Origin: Doryteuthis pealeii
Lineage: Eukaryota; Mollusca; Cephalopoda; Myopsida; Loliginidae
Assembly (NCBI GenBank): GCA_023376005.1
Contig: CM042157.1
Span: 57,535,202 to 57,599,201, forward strand
Length of the DNA stretch: 64,000 nucleotides
Direction of reading: 5' to 3'
Shown: piece after piece, positions 11,567 through 23,458 of the stretch
Layout of the letters: each line of letters starts with the position of its first letter
Position numbering within the stretch: the first letter of the stretch is position 1
Position numbers and translations under genes: made by a program
The notes under the pieces: model-generated
What the model was told of the DNA's origin: nothing
The model's database searches: none
What the model saw: the letters and a program-made list of their open reading frames with translations, nothing else

Positions 11567-11828
11567 TAATTTAAAAACTGTCATAATGCATTTGGCCGAG
11601 TTTTAAATAGCAACATTTTTTTCTGTTATTTAAGGTCGTCTTTTTCCAACCTAATCATTGCAGTGTGTGTATTTTAATTAATATTGCCACAAGCAAACTA
11701 CTTAGTAATTAATCCTATTTCACAATGTGAATGTTCTCCTCCCTTTTGACTGAAAATAGGTTTTAATGACATTATAGCAAAAAAGAAGAAAGAATAAACT
11801 GAATAATTCCTTATTACTAGTGAAAAGG

Positions 11829-12090
11829 GCCGGTTTAGCTCAGTCGGTAGAGTGTTCGGCTGGGAACCTTAAGGTTCCTGGTTCGATACCAGCCCTCGCC
11901 AACTCAGCGTTTGAGTAGCACAGGGATCTGTGCATTAAAGTAAGGAGCTGATGGTAGATGTGGCGCTTCACCTCAGATGCTAAAATAATCTCCTTGGTCT
12001 ACCGCTAGTGAAAATGGGATAGACACCCTCGCTGTCTGGCTGATATCGACTGCGGGCTACTCCGGCGATTTTACTTTTTTACTTACTAGT
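11829..12090 (+). repeat. SINE B, full-length reference copy
   Basis: The tRNA-like head at 11830-11900 has a plausible A box (tagctcagtcggtagag) and B box (ggttcgatacc). It is followed by a body 'gagctgatggtag' and 'gtgaaaatgggatagac', and a short AT-rich tail. It could be mistaken for a tRNA gene, but the body recurs with the head in at least ten places in this window. Confidence 0.9.
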
Positions 12091-12099
12091 GAAAAACCC

Positions 12100-12400
12100 A
12101 CCGTCCGGATAGCTCTAACAGCAGGACGTAAAATACGTTGTAAAAGGATAAGTTCCCTACCTCTACCCCAAAATGTGCGTGGGATGGGAGTTTTGTGTAT
12201 AACACTAAACTGCATCTGATGGTGAGGCTCGTTTTGGCGATCTTGGGAGTCTTGGGTACCCCTTTATTGCTATTACTCCCAGGTCCAGTTTTACCCGAAA
12301 TGGTAGTACCTGTTAGGATCACATATGGTAAAATAGATTTGTTTAGAATTTTTTTGTTTGAGATAGGGATAAGGCCATATACCCTGCCGGGATCAAATAA
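12100..12400 (+). repeat. dispersed repeat C (3' half)
   Basis: It shares 'ctgcatctgatggtgaggc', 'cattactcccaggtcca' style blocks and 'ggtagtacctgttagg' with copies near 13080-13190, 14400-14460, 14905-14970, 17750-17850, 33800-33905, 45255-45400 and 56230-56370. The overlapping 113-residue frame is not a gene. Confidence 0.75.
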
Positions 12401-12500
12401 CTTTGTGGGGGGGGTCCAGGCAAGCAAAAATATTTAATTACAAAAACACAATAGGATTCTTAAACCTCGAATGGCTAATCGGGGGTATCATAGTAAAATA

Positions 12501-12903
12501 GGAACCAAAGGGATCCATAGTAAAAACCACTGATGTAGACTAATTGCCAGATATCGTACACCTGGCAAAGTGGTCCACGTAGCTCTGATGACAGGGTCTA
12601 TCAAAATTTGGCAAGGGGAGAATAAAAGCAGAAGGTTTCACAGGGAGTGAATTTACTAGTTTGTATTTATAAACCAAATGCAGTTTAATATCATACCAGT
12701 GCACCACTTTTTTTTTGGGGGGGAGAGGGCTTAACCCTCTTCAGGGCAACAGTGAGTATATTCTAAGCTCCACCGACAGGGCATGTCACATAAGGATTAT
12801 TGTCGCTTAACCACGTTCAAATTCTGGACAAAGCTGTTAGTGTTCTTTTTTTTTTTTAGTAGTGTTCTGGAGTTCTTATGGTAAACTCCCAACACTTTTT
12901 ACC
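12501..12903. repeat. 400-bp direct duplication, copy 1
   Basis: Nearly identical to 15871-16278 in the same orientation. Small indels occur, for example a 10-base stretch after 'aaaagcag' present only here. Homology stops abruptly at both ends. Confidence 0.9.
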
Positions 12904-12905
12904 AT

Positions 12906-13200
12906 ATACGTGTTACTTGACAGGTGGTTGGAGAGGGCTCTTCCAATCAATCGGCTGGTCACGTCAAGCCCTATCACCAATATGATTGTCCCAACCCAAC
13001 CTATTATAGCATATCCCGACCCTTTTTATTATATATGTGCTAGAAGGCGGTGGCTGAGGGTCTTGGTGTCCTGGGCATGACCTTAAACTGCATCTCTGGG
13101 GAGAGTGGATAATCCCTTCATCACCATGACTCCGAGTTTCACTCTGACCCGGTGTGGTAATACCTGTTAGGGTCCCATCTATGGGTCAAATAGATTTTTA
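12906..13200 (+). repeat. dispersed repeat C, partial
   Basis: It contains the 'tgtgctagaaggcggtggctg' type block and the 3' half with 'acctgttagggtcccat'. It is attached directly to the 400-bp duplicated block. Confidence 0.7.
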
Positions 13201-13547
13201 AAAGAGTTTTTAAAAATTGGGTTTGGAAAAAATTGAATACCAAACAAGAATGAATAAATCAAAATGTCTTGAAATAATCCAAATGTTGATATGCCCTAAA
13301 ATCCAACCAACCAACCAACTGTTCTGGATTTTACTAAAAAAAAAAAAAACCTCATCAAAATGTCAACCTGTCCAAAGCGCTTCTACACCGTTTCAAAGTG
13401 CGTCATATAAACATTCACAGCTGTTGTTATTGACGGTAACAGATTGTACAAAACTGTCAGAAAAGCGTTGTCCAGATAGAACTGCTTAGTTGAGAATTGT
13501 GGGATTTTATTTGTAATCCAACACAAGTAATACTGTACAATGATTGC

Positions 13548-13812
13548 AGGTATTTACCAAACCTGATCGCCACGCATTGGAAGAGACACGAGGTCGCAAT
13601 TATGGTGTATCCAGCGTTAATCGAACTTGCTATTCAGTATATAATAGATCTGCGAGACTAGTTTGCTAACCATTGTACCACGACTGGACGCCATTATACA
13701 GTGGTTGTAGCTATTTATCGAACCCGTTCGCTATGCATTGGATATGACACTGAGAGAGTAACTTGCTAACCAATGTTATTATCGCCTGTGGTCAGGATTG
13801 AACCTGCAACCA
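13548..13812 (-). repeat. SINE E, two partial copies
   Basis: The minus-strand head has an A-box-like 'gtggtacaatggttagcaa' motif. The body 'tatttaccaaacc…cacgcattgg' appears twice, from 13551 and from about 13710. Other copies: 16412-16556 and 52334-52482. Confidence 0.7.
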
Positions 13813-13926
13813 ACAGTTAATTGTCACTTTTAACTTTATTTACTCAACCCCTATATCCGCTGCGCCATGTGTCCAGCTGGACAAAGCTCCTAAATTCGAC
13901 AAGAATGTTCCCGAATTCGACAAGAA

Positions 13927-13961
13927 ACACCTGAAGAGGCACATTGACAGAAACGTTGTGT
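13927..13961 (+). ncRNA. hammerhead ribozyme-like motif (GTTGTGT family)
   Basis: Core CTGAAGA at 13931-13937 and GAAA at 13950-13953. Minimal stem III is C-G with no loop, then U-U at the predicted cleavage site (after 13957). Stem I is ACAC (13927-13930) with GTGT (13958-13961). Stem II (13938-13949) is poor, so activity is doubtful. The flanks match those of the copy at 30330. Confidence 0.5.
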
Positions 13962-14099
13962 ATATAACAATAGAAATGAGGACAATAGTCCGAAAAATCC
14001 AAACAATACAAATCATGAAACCTGCTGTATATTTTTTGTCGAGGGGGGGGGTGAATCTTCAAAAGTTCACACCTTTTTTTACAAATAACTTATTCGAAA

Positions 14100-14140
14100 A
14101 AAAAAAAAAGAGGAAAAGAAAGAAAAAAAAAAAAAAAAGA
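14100..14140. repeat. A-rich tract
   Basis: Poly(A)/AAG-rich tract with no coding value. The 92-residue frame over it is spurious. Confidence 0.7.
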
Positions 14141-14184
14141 GAAGGTATAATGTCAAATTGCCCTGAGCTGTATTCTAAACTCTG

Positions 14185-15175
14185 TAGCTTCGTTTTAGGT
14201 CACCATGCCCTAAGTCACCATACCCTAAGTAAGTAAAGTCATCAGGGCGGCCTAAAGTCGGTATCAGCAAGACAGCGAGGGAGTCTATCCCATTTTCAAT
14301 AGCGCTAGACCAAGGAGATTGTTTTTTGCATCTGAGGTGGGGCGCCACACATACCATCAGCTCCTTACTTTACCGCACATTACTTTACCGCTTTCATTAC
14401 TTTACCGCTTTCATTACTCCCAGATCAACTTTGACCCGGAGTGGTAAAACCTGTTACAGACTCATATATAGGTTAAATAATTCTGTTTAAAAATTATTCG
14501 TAACTGATTGGACCGTGTGCAAAACACACACATACACACACACACAACTGTGTAATGACAATTAGTGAGATGATGTGCTTGACTTGTTTAGTACAAATAG
14601 TCAATTCTTGGTCAAGATAAATGTAATTCACTTATATTTTAAAAAAAACAAAAAAAAAAAAACAACTAATCTTTCTTTTCGGTCACCATACCCTGAGTAA
14701 CTAGATACACCTTTTTTTTTTTCAAAAAGATTTTCCTTGTGGTTGTTGAGGAGATTTTATGAGTCGTGTTCTATAATTTGTTGTATATGTTTGCTTTCTA
14801 TAAGAAGTTTATGATGTTACAAGTATTTACTAGTATTTATGTTACTTGTAGTTACTAATATTTATGATGTTACTAGTATTTGTTGTCTGGTAGATTTCTT
14901 TCATTACTCCCAGGTCAACTCTGACCCAGAGTGGTAACACCTGTTACGGTCCCATATATGGGTCAAATAGATCTGTTTAAAAATTATTTGTAACTGATGT
15001 GTACAAAAAACAAAAAAAAAACTGAGTATTGACAATTAGTGAGAGGGACGTGCCTGCCTTATTTGGCCCAAATTGTCAATTCTTGGTGATATACGCACTC
15101 CAATTCGATAAAAAAACAAAACATACTAGACTTTCTTTTAGGTCACCATGCCCTAACTAACAAGCAATAAAAATC
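14185..15175. repeat. duplicated C-repeat block and SINE B fragment
   Basis: 14225-14400 is a minus-strand SINE B lacking its head. The block 14395-14700 is repeated as 14895-15165: a C-repeat 3' end, then 'tgacaattagtgaga', then 'tttcttttaggtcaccat'. A third piece of the end block sits at 14192-14230. So this is a partial direct tandem duplication of about 300 bp with a 195-bp spacer. Confidence 0.75.
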
Positions 15176-15870
15176 TATCCTATTAACCCTTCCAACTTTT
15201 GAACTTGATAGCACGTGAACAAACATGCCCTGTTGTCATACAATTTATAAGAAACTAGTAAAACAGTTTTTGGATTTAAAAAATGACATTATAGTTTGTT
15301 TGTTTAAGTTAGAAATATCGATAACAGCTGGCATATGCACAATTCAAACATTCTTTGTACACATTCAAAAGATGATTTATTCAACTTAAACATTAAAGCA
15401 CAAATCATTTTTTTACGTGATTTTTTTGCAACGATTATTTTTTTATTTTATTTTATTTCTTATCTTTTTGTACGATAATAATTTTTAAAATTTAAATAAA
15501 GAAGGAAATAATCGAAATTAACTGCGAAATCCTCCGAAAGTCACCCATGAAATAGAAATAATTGTTTGTGCTGAAAGTAAGGACCTACGTACATCAAATT
15601 GTCTTTAAATTAAGTGTCAGCAGAAGAATTATCGTTGAACTTTTAAAAAAAAATTTTTATTAATGGTATACTTGAATGCAGTGATCAATTTTGAGTTGTA
15701 GTTTTTTGTTGACTCTCGCATAGTTATTTCTACTGACACCAAATGGGAAAACCGAAAAACGTTGTTATCATTCAGCTTTACAAGAAGTTCCAAATAGGCA
15801 AATTATATCATTATTTTGATAAAAACTGTTAATTTTTGAAAACATTGTTAACGTTTAATAACATTTAATA
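15176..15870. other. AT-rich intergenic, nothing recognised
   Basis: No repeat or gene recognised. Confidence 0.5.
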
Positions 15871-16278
15871 GGAACCCAAGGGATCCATAGTAAAAACCAC
15901 TGATGTAGACTAATTGCCAGATATCGTACACCTAGCAAAGTGGTCCACGTAGCTCTGATGACAGGGTCTATCAAAATTTGGCAAGGGGAGAATAAAAGCA
16001 GGGAGTGAATTTACTAGTTTGTATTATTTATAAACCAAATGCAGTTTAATATCATACCAGTGCACCACTTTTTTTTGGGGGGGGAGAGGGCTTAACCCTC
16101 TTCAGGGCATACAGTGAGTATATTCTAAGCTCCACCGACAGGGCATGTCACATAAGGATTATTGTCGCTTAACCACGTTCAAATTCTGGACAAAGCTGTT
16201 AGCGTTCTTCTTTTTTAATTTTTTTTTTTTTTTAGTAGTGTTCTGGAGTTCTTATGGTAAACTCCCAACCCTTTTTAC
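15871..16278. repeat. 400-bp direct duplication, copy 2
   Basis: Partner of 12501-12903. The T-rich run near 16205-16233 is longer here. Confidence 0.9.
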
Positions 16279-16411
16279 TCAGTGCATGAAATGTCATTGT
16301 TGGGCCGAAGGTCCAATCAAGAGCCCTCCGCTGGAACTAGCTTAATAGCTGCCCGATATGGCGGATTTTAAGTTATAAATATACAAAAAATTGGAAAGAG
16401 ATCAGTGTATA

Positions 16412-16556
16412 TATTTACCCAACCCCTTCGCCACGGCTAGGATGTGACACAAGGGCTCAAGTATGGGGCATCAAGCGAGGATCGAACTCGCTATTCAGTA
16501 GTAATGGATCTGCGAGACTAGATTACTAACTATTGCACCATAATAGGATGCCCTCG
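16412..16556 (-). repeat. SINE E copy
   Basis: Minus-strand tRNA-derived SINE. It contains 'gcatcaagcgaggatcgaac' and the head complement 'gcaccataataggatgcc'. It ends a few bases before the LTR-like element. Confidence 0.75.
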
Positions 16557-16571
16557 ATCAAACAGTGTTTG

Positions 16572-16824
16572 TGTTGTAGAGGAGTGAACACCCTTACAAG
16601 ATGGACTGACCCAGAAGCATTTAAGAGTCGACGCAGCAGTGATTGACGTCGCAATTTTTTCGAACGAAATTACTGCGTCAATTCCAACTATTTGAACCTC
16701 CTTATTTGTACGTTTGTCTTGCGATTTGTACTACTTCTTTGTTCTATGTTAAGTGTTGAATAAATACATATTCACACATGCTGTATTCTCTGTGTATTCT
16801 TTTTGCCACCTCAAAGATACAACA
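16572..16824 (+). mobile_element. probable solo LTR
   Basis: Starts TGTTGTA and ends with its exact inverted repeat TACAACA. It is flanked by GTTTG (16567-16571) and GTATG (16825-16829), a 4-of-5 match to a 5-bp target duplication. It has an AATAAA near 16760, in the expected polyadenylation position for a plus-strand LTR. No internal domain lies next to it, hence solo. BEL/Pao or Ty3 origin cannot be decided. Confidence 0.55.
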
Positions 16825-17179
16825 GTATGTTAGCCCGGGTAGGCGGTGGGTAATGTATTTCAGCAATTGTAACAGGGGTGTGGCGGACACACCACGTTTT
16901 TCAACTTTACTTCTAGAGGCCGTAGCCTAACATATCATACCATTTTGGAATCAAGCCGAAATTTTGGATGTTCATATTTTAATTACTGTGATTGTTTTCG
17001 GCGAAGTTTTACGTGATCTTTTGGCGACGAATTCTATTCAAAATTTATTCAACTCTAATAAAATTGTGCTCAATACATAAAGTGTAATTTTTTAATCGAA
17101 GGCTCAATCAAGATCCCACCCCGCTGGATATAGCTTAATTGCCGCTCTATATGGCGGCTTTTAACCTAGCTAAGTTATC

Positions 17180-17440
17180 ATCACCATGTCGCGCAATTAG
17201 CACCGATATCCATGACAATCTCTCACCAACCTTCCCTATCATTCATCGTCCTAGGGAGGTCCTCTGCGTAGCATCCAGCATTTTCACATAGTTGGTCAAT
17301 GTACGTCCTTGGTGGGCAGCCCACACAAGCATGTCTGTGTGTTGGCTTCCACGGGAGAACGTCGCTTATGAGCTCGTCCTTGCTTCTCCAGCAGTGTCCA
17401 GCATGCCTTGTCCGTCTCACTCGAATGGTTTGTGAGATGG
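17180..17440 (-). pseudogene. LINE C-terminal relic
   Basis: The minus strand reads RRTRHAGHCWRSKDELISD, then VLPWKPTH, then RTYIDQLCENAGCYAEDLPR and TMNDREGW. This is the best-preserved copy of the LINE tail found at 20-605. The frame is open for 65 residues but lacks the upstream reverse transcriptase. Confidence 0.8.
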
Positions 17441-17574
17441 AGGGTGGTGGCCATACAGCTGTTTCCTTGTGGGCGGAAATCCATTGTTTTTAATTTGTAA
17501 CTGGTTATTAATTGTGACAAATATTACAGATGTTACGACCTGTGATGCTTAAAGATGGAACCCTGGTGGCTGAG

Positions 17575-17965
17575 CAGGCTGACAGGCTCCCTCCGATCAA
17601 TCGGTTGGTCACGTCAAGCTTTAGCACGTATATGGTTGTTTCAACCCTATTGCCCTTATTGCAGGCTCCAACCCTTTTTATTATATATGTGCTAGAAGGC
17701 GGTGGCTGAGGGTCTTAATGTATTGGGTATGACGTTAAATATCTGATGGTGAAATTCCAATTCTGGAGCTCTGGGGAATGTGGAGTACCCCTTTATCACA
17801 ATTACTCACAGATCCCTAGAATTGGAGCCTCACCACCAGATTCAGTTTAGTGTACATACTGAAGGGTGCTCTTACCTCTCTGCAGTGGATACTGTCAGCG
17901 TATTCTAAGTCCTGCCCACAGGGTTATATAAATTCTCTGAGTGGAAACACTTTTTAAATTTTTTT
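17575..17965 (+). repeat. dispersed repeat C
   Basis: It has the 'gctgagcaggctgacagg' region, 'gtgctagaaggcggtggctg' style block and the 'attctggagctctggggaatg' block. It is followed by a diverged inverted piece with 'ctgcagtggatactgtcagc'. Confidence 0.7.
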
Positions 17966-18189
17966 TTTTTTTTCAGTAAAATGTTTTTTTCGAGAAAATA
18001 AACTAAATAATATATTTACGTGTATTTACATATATTTACTGTTGGAATTCTCAAGTTACCTCGTTTGTTTTTATTGTTATACTAACTCAACACGTGCTGG
18101 TTTCAAGAGACGTTCAGCACGCCGCGTGTTACCATAGCAACGGATTTTCACGTCACGTAGAAAATTATTATGCACAAATATACAGTAAC

Positions 18190-18355
18190 GGTAAAAAAAG
18201 AACAATTTATTCAAATTCAGATATTTCCTTCTCCTAGTTTGGGTGCCTTGCCAAGCATTAAGAGCACAGACTGTCCTAATATTTACCCATAGCTGAAGGG
18301 AGTACAATAGTTAGGTTGGTGCCTTTCCCAATGACATTAGTTTGAAGTGAAATGT
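18190..18355 (-). repeat. SINE A fragment
   Basis: Contains 'tatttacccatagctgaagg' and 'gcctttcccaatgacatta', the minus-strand body of SINE A. Confidence 0.65.
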
Positions 18356-18384
18356 ACGACCTATAGGAAAAAAAATTACGCACT

Positions 18385-18710
18385 TTTTTTATGGAAGCCA
18401 AACTCATCGTGGATGATTTGACTAATCTGCAGAACAAGCTACCCTATCGATGATAACTCGCTGGTTCGTTCATACCATCTCTCGAGCTTGCTGAATCTTC
18501 TCATCATTGGTGGAGGTTGACAGGTCCTGCTCCCTTTTTGTGCGTCACGCTTGTCCACTTCTCTATCCACATACACACTTCTACGCGGTAGCGCACTGTT
18601 CCCATATTGTGCTAAAAGCCCTTGACACTCTTTTCGACCAGAGAAATTGGGTCACTTCCTTGGTGCATACTGCTAGTAGAGAGGCCATGTTTACATTGTA
18701 AAAGCAGCAA
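18385..18710 (-). pseudogene. mariner-type transposase N-terminal relic
   Basis: Minus-strand frames give VTQFLWSKRVSRAF, then STSTNDEKIQQAREMV, TNQRVIIDRVA and, after a frameshift, QIIHDEFGFHK. Together they follow the order of the N-terminal helix-turn-helix region of mariner-like transposases (STS/NDEKI…RR-T-D…IIHD-LGFHK). Several stops and at least one frameshift make it dead. The catalytic DDE part is absent. Confidence 0.8.
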
Positions 18711-18884
18711 GCAAATTGGTGCGAGCAGGCTCAAACTCCGATCATGTGACCACAAGAGTGCCAACTATTAGCACGCGTGCGCAGAACGCAGTGTGACAAC
18801 AATAAAGATCTTATGACGAAAGAGCGAATGATTTTAATTCTCCCTCGTAGTTATCAAACATTTATAAATTAATCCAATTTCGGT

Positions 18885-18945
18885 ATTAAATAACCCATGC
18901 GGATTTGATATGCTGTTAAACAAATAAACCAAACTAAAACTCGTA
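18885..18945 (+). repeat. SINE D 3' tail
   Basis: Block 'ggtattaaataacccatgcgg', ending in the 'aaacaaataaaccaaac' tail of SINE D. Confidence 0.6.
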
Positions 18946-19190
18946 TACATATTTACCAACCCCTCCGCACAAGTAGGATGTGAACAATCAATTTTTAAGT
19001 GAAGACCGGTTGCAGTAGCAAGATTAAAGAACCCAGTCTGACAAACTATTTACCCATAGCTGGAGAGAGAATAGTTGAATTCATACCTTTCCCACGGTAT
19101 TAGCACTGTTAACTGCAAACATCCTCATCCCGTATTTGAACTCGTCTCACTGCGTCCATTTTCTCCGACGATAACCATTACACAACCGCT
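18946..19190 (-). repeat. SINE A copy
   Basis: Minus-strand SINE A with 'caacccctccgcacaagtagg' type tail, 'atttacccatagctgg' and a head complement ending in 'cgataaccattacacaacc'. Confidence 0.8.
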
Positions 19191-19488
19191 ACCTTCATAA
19201 AGTTCATATAGCTGTTCAATTTAAGTAAGAGATAAGCAAAATTGATCTAGCACTGAACTGGACATACGAACACAATCTCCTGCCACCGCAACAAGGGTGA
19301 CTCATTGGTAAACGACTGATTTATCAAATCGATTGTCACAAGGGATTTTCTATTTTTGCTACAGAAACAATTATCGATTATGTCAATCCAACTTGTGAAT
19401 TATTTTGGCTTTTATGAGATACATTTACTAACGTCTTACCATATACGCTCGTGTACAAGTCGAATTTCACTAATAAATAACTCTCTCT

Positions 19489-19810
19489 CTCTCTCTCCCT
19501 CTCTCTCATATATATGTGTGTGTGTGTGAGGGAAAGATGTGGACAAAGAACAACTCACTCAAAATTTCCCAAGCCAACCTTTTGAGTTTGAGTTATTCTT
19601 TGTCCACATCTTTCCCTCTATTCTTGACCACATTCTGTCGGATTTATTCCAATCCTCATATATATATATATATATATATATAAATTAAAATGAGGAAATC
19701 AATCCTATAGTATGTGAAGAAATGTAGACAAACACGGGATGTTACACTGGATGATTACCACCAGTAATAAACTTCCATCTAATGTAACATCCAGTGTTTG
19801 TCTACATTTC

Positions 19811-19860
<50 letters not shown>
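19489..19860. repeat. two inverted repeats between CT/AT microsatellites
   Basis: First inverted repeat: 19528-19566 with 19580-19618 (outer block 'gagggaaagatgtggac'). Second: 19718-19750 with 19780-19810 (outer block 'gaaatgtagacaaacac'). AT runs lie at about 19657-19682 and 19812-19857. A fragment like the second recurs near 62296-62315. Confidence 0.8.
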
Positions 19861-20428
19861 TGTGTGTGTGTGTTGTTTGTGTCCAACGGGAGAAAATTAG
19901 ATATTCTATAAAAAAGAAGGTTCGCAAAGAGGATTGTTTTTTTAATTTATTATTATCTTATATATATATATGAATTTGATATATTGAAAAAACAAAAGAT
20001 GTTTACAAATGCATGGGATCATCAGGAGAGAATGTGCAAACCGTTCGTTTGTTCCATTTTTTTCATATATATATAATATTTTATTTATATATATATATAT
20101 CTTATCTTTCCTATTCCTTAGGTTTACGATACTTTTCGGCAATCAGTAGTATTTCCCCCTTTTACTTGTCTATCACGGTATTCTCAAATGAGATGTGATT
20201 GATAAAAAGTCCCTTTTTTAGAATATCTTAATATATTTCAAAATGCATAGGTTTTTAAAGCAATCCTCGACACCCTACTAATAAAATCCCAAAACAAACT
20301 CACCTATAAAGTTTACCGCAAACCCACCAACAAAAACGACTACATACACTTCTATTCCCAACACAACAACAAAATCAATTCGGGCCTTATAATAGGCTTC
20401 TACTTAAGGACACTACGCATATGTAGCC

Positions 20429-20434
<6 letters not shown>

Positions 20435-20488
<54 letters not shown>

Positions 20489-20580
20489 TTACTAATTCCT
20501 CCGCACGAGCAGGATGCGACACAAGGTCAATTTCTTAAGCAGAGTTTAACAGGTTTGAATTCTATGCGAGTTTAAGATTA
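20435..20580 (-). repeat. AT microsatellite and SINE A tail
   Basis: (AT)n at 20440-20486, then the minus-strand 3' end of SINE A ('cgcacgagcaggatgcgac', 'agagtttaacaggtttgaatt'). Confidence 0.75.
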
Positions 20581-21230
20581 ACTTAATCTCTCTTTCACTC
20601 TTCTTTCTTTCTTCTTTCCTTTCTTCCTCTCATTCATTCATCATTCATCCTTTCTTCCTTTCCTTTTTCCTTTCTTTCATTTATATTTTATCTCATTCAA
20701 TTTAATTACATTAATCTCTATTAAACTTTCTTCTATTCATCATACCTTCCATTCTTTCTTTGTCCCTTTCTTTCTTTCCCCCTATTCTCACTGTATCATT
20801 CTTTCTTTCTTTCCATCCATTTTCATCCATTTCATTTCTTTCTTTCTTTCTTTCCATCCATTCTCATTGTCTTTCTTCTTTCTTCCATTCTCATTGTCTT
20901 TCTTTTTTCCATTTTCATTTCTCTTTCTTTCTTTCCATCCATTCTCATTGTCTTTTTTTTCTTTTCCATCCATTTTCTTTCTTTCTTTCTTCTTTCAATC
21001 CATTCTCTTTCTTCTTTCTTTCTTTCTTTTCAATCCATTCTCTTTTCTTTCTTTCTTTCTAATTTATTTAATTCAGTTTAATTACATTAATCTCTATTCT
21101 AACTTTAAACATTCTTCTATTCATCATTTCCCTTCCTTCTCACAGTCTCATTCTTTCTTTCATTCTTCTTTTCTTTTCTTTCTTCTTTTAATTTATTTCA
21201 TTCTTCTTAATTACGGTAATCTCCATACAA
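20580..21230. repeat. TTTC/CATT-rich microsatellite tract
   Basis: About 650 bp of 'ctttctttc' and 'ccattctcattg' type repeats. The 100- and 135-residue frames here are low-complexity Ser/Phe read-through, not genes. Confidence 0.9.
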
Positions 21231-21404
21231 ACATAATCTTTTTTCCACCCATCTTATTACACACCCCATGTTGAAACATTTGTTGTGAATTATAAAATGA
21301 TCAAAGTTAAATGAAGTAATCTTTATTTAATTTACTAAGATAAAGAGAATAAATGTGAGTCATAATGAAAATTCTTAGAAGAAAATAACCCAGAAACATG
21401 AAAC

Positions 21405-21760
21405 TTTTTAGTCGGTAGAGCATCCGCCTCGGAACCACAAGGTTCCGGATTCGATAGTGGCCCTCGACAACAGCGCAAGAGTAGCATAGCTCGGATCTGT
21501 GTGATAAAGTAGGGAGCTGATGGTAGGTGTATCGTTCCAACTCAGATGTAAACAAACAATCTCCCTGGTCTAGTGCTAGTGAAAAGGGGATAGACTTCCT
21601 CTGTGTCTGGCTGACACCGACAATAGACCACTCCGCCTACTTTACATACTTTTTTACATAATTATTGTTATAACGCCATTCCACTCTACAAGGTTACGGA
21701 TTCGAAACCGGCCCTCGTCAACTCAGCGCATGTGTAGCACAGCTTGGCTCTGTTTTTACA
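21405..21760 (+). repeat. SINE B copy plus head fragment
   Basis: 21407-21650 is a copy lacking the first few head bases. 21688-21760 is a second head fragment containing 'ggttacggattcgaaacc' and 'actcagcgcatgtgtagcac', ending near the CA/AT microsatellite at 21800-21873. Confidence 0.75.
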
Positions 21761-21825
21761 ATTAAATCCCTATTTAGAGAACTCAACCAAGTGGGAGTAA
21801 TACACACACACACACACACATATAT

Positions 21826-21878
<53 letters not shown>

Positions 21879-21906
21879 TCAACTCTAAAATAAAATAGGG
21901 TAGGAA

Positions 21907-21946
21907 CTCACAACTCTGAGTTTTACTTTCTCGATCTTCAGGTGAG
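21907..21946 (-). ncRNA. decayed hammerhead ribozyme-like motif
   Basis: Minus strand: stem I CTCAC (complement of 21942-21946) and GTGAG (complement of 21907-21911) match over 5 bp. The core CTGAAGA is intact (complement of 21935-21941). The GAAA box is displaced or changed to AAAA before the CTC/GAG stem III. Probably a dead copy. Confidence 0.4.
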
Positions 21947-21984
21947 ACTGTCGAAACGCCTAAAGAACGGATTTCATCGTAACT

Positions 21985-22235
21985 ATGTTTAATGTGACAC
22001 ACAACCATCAGATTGCTTATAGTACATGCTGTTATCTGATAAACTTTGCTTAGTCTGGCACACAGGTTCTAGGTTGCTTACAGTACATGTTGCTATTTAT
22101 TCAATTTTTCTCAGTCTGGTACAAATCCTCAAGCTGCTTATAGTACCTCCTGTTACTAAGAGAACGCCACTTATGTACTGAACAGACCCATCGTTGCTTA
22201 ACTTTGGTGATCTGGTGAGAATAGGTGCTTTCAAA
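21985..22235 (-). repeat. 5S-rRNA-derived SINE, single copy
   Basis: On the minus strand it begins with 'gatcaccaaagttaagcaac', then 'gtcagtac', and continues into a body of three diverged 'cagtactgtaagca'-like blocks. Same family as the array at 3630-4395. The 5S C box is diverged here. Confidence 0.75.
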
Positions 22236-22299
22236 GTCACTTGACCGTAACTATTGCACCACGACGGAATGCTTAGCTTAGTTGAACATAGTTTAGTTT

Positions 22300-22865
22300 A
22301 GTGTGATGGAGATGGATAGATGTGGACAGTTGGGAGATGGATAGATGTGGACAGTTGGGAATGGATAGATGTGGACAGTTGGGCATAGATAGATAGATAG
22401 GTACGGACAGTGTAACATATATATACATATATATATATGAACAAAGGGACACAGACAGATAGATAGATATGGACAGTGTGGTGTAGATAAATACGGACAG
22501 TATGTCATATATATATATATAGAGAGAGAGAGAGGGAGAGAGAGAGAGATATGGAGAGAGAGGAGAGAGAGAGATATGGAGAGAGAGGGAGAGAGAGAGA
22601 GATATATATAGAGAGAGGGAGAGATATGAAGAGAGAGAGGGGGAGGGATATGAAGAGAGAGAGAGAGGGGGAGGGATATGAATAGAGAGAGAGAGGGGGA
22701 GATATGAATAGAGAGAGAGAGAGAGATATATGATATATGATAGAGAAAAAAGGGAGAGAGATATATGAATAGAGAAAGGGGAGAGAGATATATGAATAGA
22801 GAAGAGAAGGAGAGAGATACGAATGGAGAGAGAGAGAGATGATGGAGAGAGGGAGAGGAGAGAGA

Positions 22866-22921
<56 letters not shown>

Positions 22922-22990
22922 TGAACAGAGAAGCGCTGATAGATAAATATGAACAGAATGTCATAGGTAGATAATGGTTAATGTTAAAAA
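22300..22990. repeat. GATGGATAGATGTGGACAG minisatellite and GA microsatellite
   Basis: 22305-22500 has a degenerate unit around 'gatagatgtggacagttggg'. 22520-22920 is (GA)n with interspersed 'gagatatgaa' and an AT run. The 234-residue minus-strand Ser/Leu/Tyr-rich frame is read-through of this tract. Confidence 0.9.
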
Positions 22991-23454
22991 AACTCAATCT
23001 ATTGTGTTTCTTTTATAATAATCAAATCAGTTTACGTGTTGAGATCATCATTGTTATTAATATTTTTTTTATTTTTTTTTACTATTATCCTTCATCTTCC
23101 CAATTCTAGTTTCTTTTCATCGCAACATCTAAGTCGTCTGTTCTGCGACAGCGAGAAACAGCGTGTATCGGAAGCAAGAATAAAGAGTAAAGATCATGTC
23201 CGTAAAAAAAAAAAAAATGATTAGATAACTTTTTTTTTTCGACTTATGATCATCCGTATTTGTGGTTATATCAAGATAATCATAAAAAAATCAAAACCTT
23301 GCAACTACGCATCATTTTTATTTTTTAGGACTGTTGTTAAGCAGTGGCATTTCACGTATTTTTTTTTTTTTTTTTTGCTTGTGACGTCAAACATAATACG
23401 CACGTGCGATGTCACTTTTTTCTTTTCTTTTCTTTTCCTTCTTTCTTTTTTCTT

Positions 23455-23458
<4 letters not shown>

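Noticed and set aside
11829..11900. tRNA gene
   Set aside because: Box A and B are present, but the same head is always followed by the SINE B body. The same applies to the heads at 8670, 45487 and 52460.
12580..12605. CTGATGA in the 400-bp duplicated block (also 15953)
   Set aside because: No GAAA or stem pairing follows; chance match.
20760..21274. Ser/Phe-rich frames
   Set aside because: TTTC microsatellite read-through.
22293..22997. 234-residue minus-strand frame
   Set aside because: Low-complexity read-through of GA/AT microsatellite and the TGTGGACAG minisatellite.
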